Assembly (NCBI GenBank): GCA_019054805.1 | Contig: JAHQIY010000007.1 | Span: 1,865,501 to 1,929,500 of the forward strand | DNA: 64,000 bases | Direction of reading: 5' to 3' | From: Brachionus manjavacas | Lineage: Eukaryota > Rotifera > Eurotatoria > Ploima > Brachionidae | Part shown: one piece after another, positions 34,437 to 46,400 of the stretch | How the letters are laid out: each line of letters opens with the position of its first letter | Position numbering within the stretch: position 1 is the stretch's first letter | Notes under the pieces: generated by a model | Database searches by the model: none | What the model was told of the DNA's origin: nothing | What the model saw: the letters and a program-made list of their open reading frames with translations, nothing else | Translations under genes and position numbers: made by a program

Positions 34437-37400
34437 TTATTGCTGATTGGGCAAACGTTTGCCAAAATCTCCATCTAGTTTGGCTCTATATTCAAAATTC
34501 TCCTCATCGCTGATACTCTCGTATGCTTCCTCTTCACCATCAGCCTCCTCGTCCTCCTCATCTTCTTCATCCTCATCCTAAATAATTAAAAAATAATCCA
34601 AAATAAACAAAATAAAGGCTAAATTTACATCGTTATGGTCATTTTGGCAACTGTCGTTCGTTCCTTGTCTACTTTGCGGACAAATCTTTAAAGCTTTTTC
34701 AAGTGTGGTGCGAGCACTTTGTGTTCGTTCCAAATAATAAGTCTGGGATGTTTCGTTGCTTTGTGGGCTTTGGTAAAAACTGTAATTTGGCATATTGAGC
34801 ATGCGACATCTTTCCATTTCATTATAAAGCCAATTTCTAGCCTGTTTCCACTTTGTTTTCAGTTCTTCGTCGCTGTTTAGCAATTCGTTGGCAAAATTGC
34901 TTGTTGTAAATAGTTGAACCATCATTTTGATTATCTGATAGGCGCGCTTTTGAAAGTGATTCTGGGACTTGAAAATTACATCAAATAGTCCCTCACGCTC
35001 ATTTGCAATTCCTTGCAAAGCGCTCATTAGACGACGCGTTTGCCATGAATCAGCTATGCCCAGGATATGATAGAGCATTTCAAGATGAGGCTTTAGTTCA
35101 TAGGAGCAGTGGAATGCGGTCATCCAAAGAAGTTCGTTTATCAAGTCCAAAGAAAAGCTCATGTTCTCCCAGCACAAAAATTTTACTAATTTTATTGTCT
35201 CGTCCATGCCGGACGCTTCCTCGAGCATTTTTTTTACAAAATTTGTTCTTTTTAAAACTAATTCGGATATTTTTGTGGGAATTTTGGGACACTGTGTGGG
35301 AATTTGTTGGCTTTGTACATTTTCTTGTTGTCTAAGCTCATTAAAGTGATTGTACGGATTTTGCGGAATTTCCGTACTGTTTGAAATAGTGGCGCAAAAA
35401 GAGTCTATATCAAAGCAGCGAAGAAGAGTGGAGACCACGCAGTACAACTTGGTTAAATCAGTATATTGAGTGATACAGTTGGAGCTATTCTGATAGGTTG
35501 TGTTCTGAATTTTGGAATAATTTGGAAACGAAGAGCCTGATGATGGAGAGTATGAATTTAGATTTATGTTGGACAGAGACATTGGAAGTTCATCAATAGC
35601 GAATTGTATGAACACATGTGGTATGTCACACCGGATCAAATGCAAGCACTGTTGAGCTCCAAGAAGAAGGTAGTAGTTAAAAAACTGGAAATACTGGACC
35701 AAATACTTTGCAGTTTGTTCGTGAATTAGATCACGTTTGGATATCAATGAAATAAGCGTGTAAATCAAAGAGTCTGTTTCTATCATGAAATAGGTCTTGT
35801 TCTCCAAACCGGATAAGTTCGTGTTGGTAATGGTAGTCATTATGTTGTTCAAACTGGTTATTGTTATTTGATTTCGGCTCGGACTTGTGTTTTCGGATGG
35901 TCTAGCGTTTGCTAATGCCAACATTGTTATTGAAGGCTGATTGGGAATGCTAATTAAATTTTCAAGTTTGATTTCTCTTGGCAAATCGCTGTAAGACAAA
36001 TGTACCAATGTGACCAGTATTTTGCTAAGTGTGTTACGAATCTTTGATGAAAAAAAAAATGAAGAATTATTTTTGAATTTATAATTTACCTCATTGCTGG
36101 GACAGTCTAATAAAAATTGAACTAAAATAGTTGGGTTCTCTAACAGAAAGTAGTTGATCATCCACTGACGAGCTTTGTGGCTGTATTTGGCATAGCTGAA
36201 AATAATTTCATACCATTCATTCACCGGACCTCTTTAATAAGAAAATTAGTAGAATTAATTATTTGATTTAGAAAATCATTCGAAATTTAAAAAAAATTAA
36301 GAACCTTAATTGATAAAAAAATAAATTAATGACTTTTTAATTTTTTTAATGCTAATAAAAATTAATTAAGTCTTGAGCTCAAAAAGAATAAAAAAATTAG
36401 CTTAATCATTAGCCAAAGGAAAAAGAACTTAAATAAAATTTCGGTTCAATTTAATTTTTATTTTAGTTCTTTAAATTAAATAGATTGAGTGGATGTATTT
36501 TGATTGTTTTTGAATGAAGTCACAAACCTTGATGAGATTTTTCTATAAATCAAATTATCGAATCTAAACTAGAATAAAGGCTTTATTTTGCGAATTTATT
36601 AAATTTTAAATTTTTTATTTTTATAAATCAGTAAATCAGTATTAAGCATTTTGTTTGGAATTTTTATGAAAATTTAAATTAAAAATAAAATTATTATTTA
36701 TTTATTTGCTTCTAAATCAATCACAAAACTTATCTTCTTCAAAGAAAAAAATTCAATTTGAATGAAAAGTAGAACAAGATGGCCCAAAAAATCGGCAAAA
36801 TAGTATTTATGTTATTTTATTAAGTAATGAGACAGAATTTGAAAGTCATGTCCTCAAATATAAAATTAAATTAAAAATTAATAAAAGAGTAAAGTAAATA
36901 TTAGAGATAGAAAAGTTTTGAGAATGTTGAAAGAATTCTACGCAGGGCTACGAAATTTGTTTCTTCAATTAGAAACAAACCTTTTGAAAGCAAATTGAAG
37001 GATTTGAAAATTCCAAATATGGTAGAAAGAAGAAAAAGAGGTGATGTAATTCAATTATACAAGTTCATGCATGGAATAGAATTGGTTGAAAAAAGAAAAA
37101 ATTTAATGTCATAAGAAGCCAAGGGTGCTTCAAATATCACAAAGAAATTTCGAGGCTCCAGCATAGAGTTTACTTTTTTTCAACAGAACCGCTAGTATAT
37201 GGAACTCGCTACCAAATCAGATAGTGGAAGTCCCCAATGTTAACAACTTTAAAGCAGGCATTGATTGCTCAATGCGCAGCAATCAATCATATCAACTGTC
37301 TTAGTGTGCCTTGTCAGCACACTCGCTGATTAGCCGGCTACAGTCAAAACTACTACTTCTAAGTTGATAAATTTAGATAACAAATAAAATTAACTAAATG

Positions 37401-40400
37401 TATTTAATAGTTTATATTATTTAGAAAAAGCTCCTTGAGAATATAAAATAAAAGTTATTAAAATATGAAAAAAAAAAAGAAGATATGGAGTCGGGTATTC
37501 GACATATCTTATTTCAAAACCCGCTATTATTCGTAACTTATTTATTCATTTATAAAGCTTTTATTGAATAAAATTTATATATATAATTACAGGATAAAAT
37601 AAATAAAATATTAAACAAAAGGAAGCTATAAGGCATTGCCTATTTTCTTCTTGTTACAAGTTGTTTACTGATTTTGTTTTTTGATGAGATGATACATGTT
37701 TAATTGAATGAGGGTTATGATTGTATGATTTACAGTTAATTAAAGTGATGGTGACATAAAAAAAAGAAAAGAAAACTGGGTGGTTATTTTTGAAAAAATA
37801 ATGCTAACATTTACACAAAATTACATCATCAACCGATAATTTTGGTCACTTAATATTTTAATGAGTTATTTTTTTTATTTTTATTTTTTTGTAAAACTTA
37901 TTATTTTTTTGTAAGCTCTAGCTCGGTACAGAAAACAAATAAATAAATAAAAAAATAATAATACCGAGCAAAAGCCATTATAAAATTTAAAAAAGTACAC
38001 TATGTTAGATTATTATTTATTTATTTGTATATCTGTAACAAGCTAAAGCTCCTTCAGATTAAATAAAAAGAAGACAATTAAAAAATTAAAATAAAGTTAA
38101 GTAAAATAAAAAAAAATAAATTTTAAATGATATAAGTTAAAAAGTAGATAAATATTAAAATTAAAATTAGATAAATTTTGATAGAGAGATCTCACTTATC
38201 CTCTCTTAATTTAAAGTATTATTATTTATTTGTATATCTGTACCGAGCTAGAGCTCCTTCAGATTAAGAAAAAAAAAAAAAAAATTAAAATAAAGTTAAA
38301 TAAAATAAAATAAAAATAAAAAGTAAGAAAAAAATAAAGTTAAAATAATATAACTTAAAAAGTAGATAAATATTAAAATTAAAATTAGATAAATTTTGAT
38401 AGAGACAGTATCTCAAAATTAAAATAGGTGTTTGATAAGTAAAATGACGGAAAATGGTGATTACTAAAGAATCAATTTGATTGATTGATTGACTTATTGA
38501 AAAGTTAGCGAAATTTTGTGGTAACTTTGCAATCAAGAACAAAACTCAAACATTCAAATTATGAAAAAAAATGATTTAAATTCATTGCAAAATTGCCAAA
38601 AATCATTCAATTAAATTTCAATCAAAACAAAAACTCAAAAAATGAATCAAGGTACAAATCAATTCAATCAATCATTTTCAGAAGAAAATAATCAAGGCTA
38701 TCCTTTTTACACTCAAGGATCAAGCTGGTATAACTATTCGGCAAATAATTCTCAATATTCAAACCAATTCTCTTTACCTTCAGTGACCACTTCAAGCCCT
38801 CAATCATCCAACTCGTATTATTCCCCAGAAAACTCTTATTACTCTTATTATTCTCAATATTATCCATATCCCTCTTATTGTAACAATTATTACACTAATT
38901 CATTTTCTTATAGCACAAGCGACAACTCCTCAACAACTGATTCATCAGACTTTTCATATAGCAATGAAAGTCTGAAGGTAAGTACCCTTGAAAATAATTT
39001 TTTACTTAGCCCTGAAAAAAACATCAACACAAAACGTTCACAACGAAAGCAATTGCTGCCTGATAGTGCTGTGGATATAATGAACGAATGGTTTGATGAC
39101 CATTTTAACAATCCGTATCCAACTTTGGAAGAGAAGGAAAGAATGGCCAAACAAGGAGGAATAACAGTAAAACAAGTGACAGCCTGGTTTAGTAATAGAC
39201 GCAACAGGAGCCAAAATACTAAGCCAAAAAGAATTCGCCGTGCTATTGAACAAGAAATGAATACAATGATTAATGAATTCGCTTATAATCCGAACAAAAC
39301 TGAAATTATACAGAAATTAAAGACACTTTTCTAATTTTTTTTTTTTAAATTTTTTAGCCATATTTAAAATTAATTATATTGTAAATATTGTTTACTGTAA
39401 ATATTGAATAGTTTAAATTTTTTCTCAAATAAATGCTTTTAATTTTACTCTAATTTCTTTTATTTAAAATAAAAAATAAAATTTTTCTCAGAATCAGTAA
39501 CCAAGTATTTAAAATATTGTATTAAGTTCTTATGTTTTATCTAAAATTTTTTAAGATAGTAGAAATTTTATCAAAATAAATCATGGATCAATAGAGAATT
39601 GAAATAGAGGAATTTTAGAAAATTAATTACTTATTATTGTAGATTATAAACTATGGGTTTTTATTTGCTATAATTTACATTAAAAAATTAAAAAATGATT
39701 ATTTTTTTGTTTTTAAGATTTTTAAAAATTAAAAAATATCTTTAACTATCCAATAACTCTAGGAGATCAAAACTAATAAATAAACTCGAATTAAATTGGT
39801 GCAATGATAACTGTATTTTTTCTAAGTTAACCTAAATTTACGAAAAAATCGCCTCAAAACGAATTTAATAATAATAATATATATAAGCTACAGCAGAGTG
39901 AGGAGCTTGAGGAGGTGGCCCACTAGGAGGTCACCTATGGTAGCTCCTTGCATATTAAACATTGAAAAGTACTGCAAAAATTTAGATAATTAATTTTTCT
40001 TTTAAAATTTCTACCTAACTAAATAATATATTTTATTAATTTTTATGTTTTTATTTATTTTTTAAAAATTTTGTATAAAATTTCTAAGGTAAATTTACGT
40101 AAAGTAGAGTTTTAGTTCGCAATAATTTATTTTTTTTATCTCTTTGAATTAAGGAATCTAATAATAACAGGAATTAAAAAAAAATTAAAATCAGTCTCAG
40201 AAAAACTAATCAAAAATCAATAATAATGACAACTAAAAAATCATGTAATTTAAACTTCAACTTACCTAAGAGATTTTTTCACTCTTAAGCCAACATTGAA
40301 CAAAAATTTGAAAATAAATTTAATGCTTTCCAAGCATAAATCCTCAGTTTGATCATTCTAGAAAAAATTTGAGTAAAAAAATCATAAAAAATTAAAATTA

Positions 40401-43400
40401 TTTTGACTTACTTGTGAATCATTTTGACACAAAAACAGATTAGTCTGTGCCAATTTTTTAACAAATTGAAAATATTCCAAGCTAAAATGATGTCTGTGAT
40501 GTAAAAATTTAATATTTTTTTTGTGCACACTTTTTAGTATATATTGCGGTATTTTGATCGACTGTATTGCATTTGTCGCCTCTTCTCCCTGACTAATTTC
40601 CAAGCTCTTGCCCACATTATCTTTCCGTACTTTTTCATAGAAAAGAATGTAGGCGTTCCACCATCTTTTTTGTTTTTTCAGCGCAGTTCGCTTCATTAGA
40701 TTATCATAAACCTCGCCAGTGTAGTCGCCACCATAGCACTGGTTTCTCATTTCCTCATCGTCCATTTTAAACTCGCTCACATCGTTGTCATCAAATTTGA
40801 ACCAGTTATTGCTCTCATTGCTAGAGAAGACCGAATTGGAATTTTCACTCTCACTCACTTTGGTGTCCTCGTCCGGTTTGTGCTGAATAAAAGAGTAATA
40901 ATGGCCGCCATTCGCCTGACCACTGTGCACCACTATTCCGACCAGCTTGTACAAAAAGGAGCCGTCGTCTTCATCGATCTCCTCTTCGAATATGTCATTG
41001 GCAGTGGGCTTTTTTTGCGCTTGTTGTCGCTCCATTCTGGCAACACCCTTAACTGTGTACGGCTCCATGTCTATCTCCCTTGGAAATTCAAAATATTCAT
41101 TTGATTTTACAGCTATTTCGCGCTCCCAGTCATAGTCGAAGCGCTTGAGCTGAATGGCCAGGACCAAAGGAAGCTTTTTGATGCATGTTCGCTTCACAGC
41201 GTCTATTTTCTTGTTGCACTTTTCACAATGGTAGGCATTGGGTCCTTCGAGTAGGTCTCCCTTGACATACTGTTCCAAAGACTCGGTCAACTTTTGACTA
41301 TGCTTGACGTCCACGCTCAGCAGCGTAAATGACTCCTCGCGCGAATACCTGTGCGGACAGCCTTTGCAAATTTTCTGATCGGCAAATACGCCACCAAGTA
41401 TTTTGGAGCATATTTGCTCTCGATTCAGCATTTTCATCGCTTCATCAATGCAATCGACCACACTGTTGAAGAACTCGACTGCATCATGCTGCTCTCTTAG
41501 GTTGACCCTTTCGCCCAGACCAAATCTAAACTGGCGCCAAAAGCCCTTGGGCACATAGAACTGCATTTTGCTCTCGGCCAAGTGTCCAAAAATCATTTGC
41601 ACATTCTTTAAAATACTTAAGTTGTATTCCTTGCGCTGTTCGTCTTCAGTTTTGTTCAAATCACGGGCTGACAAGTCCGGATCGGTGTCGTCCAAGTCAT
41701 CGAACTGAGCCTCGCTCAAACAAGTGGACAGGTCAACATTCAAAATGCAATTTCTAATATTCCTAATCATGAACAGCTGCTGCAGAACCGAGTTCATGTA
41801 GCAAGTGGCGCCCGCATTTTTTAGACCCACAAAACCATTGTTGGGCCTCTGACCCAACAGAGGCAAGTACTCCCATTCGCTCGGGTTCACAGTGCAATCG
41901 TTGGTGAGCTGATTGCTGAAATCGAATGGGTTGTGGACTCGATTTAGCAAGGATGGATAGAAAACTTGGAACAAAAGATCAATTAAGTGCTTCAGGTTGT
42001 CCAAGCATCCAGTGCACAGCGCTACCAGTAGATCGAATGCGCTGTTCAGTGTCATTGACGAGCTGCAAATTGACTTGAGAGATTTGCTGGCCAATTGCTG
42101 CTCAACTGTATTCAGCAAGTTGGCATTTCTGCCATTGAACATAAATGACTCTCTCAGCTTTCTGAATAGGCAACTAGCCGGAAAGATGAAGTTTTCAATT
42201 AGATCATTGATGAGCATGTTCTGGTCGGCTTTTGATCCGATGCTAAATTTTTTTTCACATGCCTGAAATTGAAGCAGTTCTTTGGTGATGTTGAGGTGAC
42301 CGTCAAGAAGCATTTCGTCTCCTATTTGAATAGTGTCGTCCAGCACATCGCCAGTAAAGTTGGCCTTTAGTTTTTTGAGCCAATTTATTTCGTTGTTCAG
42401 CAAGGTTTCTGTGTTGTTTATTTGAACATTGTTGATGAAGGCACAGTTGAGAAGTCGGCACAAAAGCTGGAAGTACTCCTGGGAATGGTGCGCGTTGTGT
42501 TTGCTAAGTCCGTGCAGAGAAGTGAACAGCATTTGGATGAAAAACTGCACCGGTCGGTTCAGCTGGGCCGAGCACTTCAGAGCCATGAGCAGAAATTGCT
42601 CACCGGCAGCTTGGCGGATTATTCTGTTATTGCACACAAGCACCATGTCCAGGATGAAATTTCTCCAGTGTTTCTCTTGGTTTAGGCTGTCGAGTCCGCT
42701 GGGCACCAGACAAAGAGTCAGAGTCAGACACTCGAGGCTTTCTCGGCACACATTTATGTCATCAAAGTTTTGAAAGAGCATTTCGTTTGCGCATCTCACC
42801 GCTTCGTGTATTTTTTCATACGAATCCTCATTGACCAAGTTGAGAGTTTGACTCGCAGCTATTGACCACGATATCTTTTCCAGCCTCAGTATGTGCTCCA
42901 AATTGGGAAGCTTAGTGCACAGCAGTGAAGAAAACTGGTTGCCGATTTTTTGCGCTAGTTGGCGAACAGTGATCTCGTTTGTGCTCGACGGAATGCTTGT
43001 CACAGAATTCTGGAGCAAAATGGCATGGCTGTGTTGGGCGTCGGTCATCTGGGACAACTGTTTGGTCTGGATGGCACTGAGAACATGTGAAAATATCGCG
43101 TAGCACACGCTGGACATGCAAAGCTTGTAAATTTTCAATGCATATAGCAGAGCAGCCTTCTTGGTGCTGTCATCACTCAGCAAATCGAACAAACTTTGGT
43201 TTAGGATCAAATTTTTGAAGCAAGCTATTCCATCCGCCAGTACAAAGCTGTCCACAAATTGGTTTGTTTCGTCGGCATTGTATTGAGACAAGGCTGGTAT
43301 TAGAAGAGCATGTGTTGCTTTCAAGTTGTACCAGCATTGAGTTTGGCTACATTTGAGGAAAAAATTTTCCAAAATTGTCCAGTCTTTTTTGACACTATTG

Positions 43401-46400
43401 GCTTCCTTGCAAACATTCTTTATCCTTTCGGCTGCATGCTTAGCTATTGGCAACAAGTCCAGAATGCCCCTAGTGCATTCTTTGATCTGAGTGTTGTTTA
43501 TTTTGCAGCCAAAGTCGGCTAAATCGACCAGAAATTGGATGTAATTTTCGTTTAGCGAGAGGATCACTGATGGCAGAGTGAGCTCGGTTTCCAAATTAGG
43601 TGCGCTGACCATGTGATGCGACTCATCACTGCTGCTGGCACCGTCGTCCGAACTTGAATCGGCGCTTGAGTTTAGCCGAACGGCTATGCTCGAGTTGGCG
43701 TTTGTGCTGTTCTGGGGTGTGCCTGGAGTGCCAAGGCTACCATTGGCTTGGATAACTCGAGCTATGATGAACATCTTCTCTTTAAAGTTATATTCGGACA
43801 GGATTTTGTTGTCGTCAACGCATTCAACACATTCGTTGTTTATGATCAAGTCGATTTTGTTCATTTTGGGGTCTATCCTGTGACGGAAGTAGATCTGGCG
43901 GCGGAGAGAGCCAATTGTTTCGTTTACATGCGAGATCAATTCAAAGTCATCGGCTTGACGATTTTGGATCTGCAAACGAACCAATATTAGCACCGATTTT
44001 CCTTTAGAAGCTCTGAAATTTTTTTAGAAATAAATTTAGAATGAGCACAATAAAGAAAGCTGTAGCCCTAAATCCTGCTTACAATTCTACTTTTTAAAGC
44101 CGAGCAGTTTGTTTTTGAACCCCATCAAAAATTTTCTCTTAATTTTCTTAATCAATTGTCTTTTTTTTGAGTCAAAAAGGGGGCTGTAAAATTGGTCAGA
44201 AGTGTTTTATTTTTATATTATTAATATTAGGTTAAATTAAAAAAGAAATTTAATTGGGAAATAAATGAGCAATGTTTCAGAAATAAATTTAATCTTTTTT
44301 AAATTTCTGATTTTAATTTAAAAAAATTCAATTTACGAATACACTTAATACAAGAAATATTCAATTGATAGCCGAGAAATTATTTCATGTTACGAATTAA
44401 AAGAATTTTAATTTTTTTAAAATTATTCAAACAATGGCAGCGGCATTTAATTAAAGATGTAAAAAAATACCAATTAAACTCTAAATTTTGCAGAAATTTA
44501 AATTTTGTTCAGAAATATAATCCAAGTTGTTTAAATGGAATTAAAAATATTTGTTAATTATTTGAAAAAATTCTCTAAAAATTTCGAAAATGTAAATGGA
44601 GAATTTTTTTAAAATCTGGGTTAATTTTGAATTTGTGATTTATTATTAAATTCTGTTTATAAAAAGTATTATGTGACCTATAAAGCTACCATGAAATACT
44701 TAAATTTTAGTGCAGTAAAAAATAATTTTTTGTTTCTATATTATTATGCATTTTTGTATGAGATATTCATTTTTGTCAATTTAAACCCTTTAGCTCATTC
44801 TATTTCATGGTAATTATTTTTTCCTAAAAATTAGAATCAATAAACGAATATAGCTAATATTGCTAGAACAAATAAATCTAATTTCAGGAATTGTCGGAAA
44901 AAGCCAATAAACTACCTAAATTTTTGTGATTTTCTTGATTTTGAGTTTTTCATATTTTCCAAATTTAACAGAAAATTATCTAAAACAAATTTCAAAAAAT
45001 TTTTTATTTTATTTCAGTTTTAAAATCATGGCCATTGTTACAAAACACAAACAATGAATTTTCTACAGATTGAACAAATTTTATAACTACCTTCTACTTA
45101 TACAGTCTTTATCTGATAAATGCTTAAAATTTAATATGATTTATTTTTTTATTTAAGAAACAAACATAAAAATAAAATTAGCATATTTTTTTAAATTTTA
45201 CAAAGGCAAATTTAGATAATGAAAAAATTAAATTCAAATTAAAAATAGTTATGATTTTGCGATATTTTTTAAATTTCAATTTGTAGCCAAAAATAATAAA
45301 AACTTTATAACTATGAGATGGAATGAGTTAAAGAGTTTATTTTGACAAGAATTAAAATCGGTGGTGAAATCGATCTCAAAGAAAGAATTTAAACTATAAT
45401 TTTTCTCACCACTAGAATTTTTTAATTCTATTAAAAGATAGTAGATGGAATTTAAGACAACAAAAAAAGTTCTGAAACTCATTTTTTACGCCAGTATCGA
45501 CGCTTTAAAAATTATTTTACAAATAAATCCTTACATTTTTTCATCATTTTTTGTGAAAATTTTCTAAAGAACATTTTGGAAAAATATCAAGTAAGTCTAA
45601 AAAAATAAATTTGTTAGTACAAGACTTTTTTCACTAACTTTTTTGGATTTCATTTTTTTTTTTGTTTGAGTTTAAACAAAATCAAAAAAAAAGAGATTTT
45701 ATATTTTTATTTAAATAATTAACGTTAACTAAATAAGGGAACTTATGATTAATTATTGAAATTATTCAGTAAATTTAAATTTTTTATTTATTTAATTTTT
45801 AGCTGATATGGAATTTGAAAAAATGCCTCTGAATGTTTTGTTCCCAAAAAAAAAAGCCAAAATTGCTGAGACAAGAATGATAACGTATTAAAAAATAATT
45901 TCTAATTTAATTTAAACTAATCTTTAATACAGAATTTGAACTTTTTTATAAATTTTTTTTAAGAAAAAATATTTAATTTTTGAATGTATGGTTCACAGCA
46001 AAGCAAATCTAAATCAACAAATTGAAAATTTTTAAATATTTAAAATTAATTGCATATGATTCTTAGCTAAGTCATAAACGATGACATGTGATATTCCTTC
46101 GTAATTTAAGAAATGATCTAATAAATTTTTTGTGTAATTAGATTCCGTAAAAATGCAAATAAAAAAGGTAATAAGACAATCTTGAGTTGAACTTTAGAAC
46201 GTCATTTAATAAAAATGGGAAGCAGATTAAAGGACTAAATAAATAAATTTAAAATAAAAAAAAATTACCTTGAAAGAGGTGGATATAGACGTTCATGAGT
46301 GTAGTTGGCATCAAATTCGTTCAAATATTCTCTTAATACGATCATAACTCTTAAGATCTGAGTTATTTCCTGGCTAGAACGGATTTCATCCGCCTTAATC

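Larger units (their letters stand above)
36232..40265 (-). other. USP9X intron 11 (4.0 kb) hosting a gene and repeats
   Basis: Bounded by donor GTAAGT at 40265 and acceptor AAAG before 36231; the host frame continues across it (KKSLR to GPVNEWYE). It contains the TALE homeobox gene on the opposite strand, a family E LINE fragment, three family A tails and a family C tail. Confidence 0.88.

Noticed and set aside
34578..34628. Continuation of USP9X exon 13 as a hydrophobic tail
   Set aside because: It is intron 13: GTAAAT donor, TTTAG acceptor, and the frame continues into the acidic C-terminus.
40880..43990. Several plus-strand frames of 60-114 codons
   Set aside because: Shadows of the 3.6-kb USP9X catalytic exon; their composition mirrors it.
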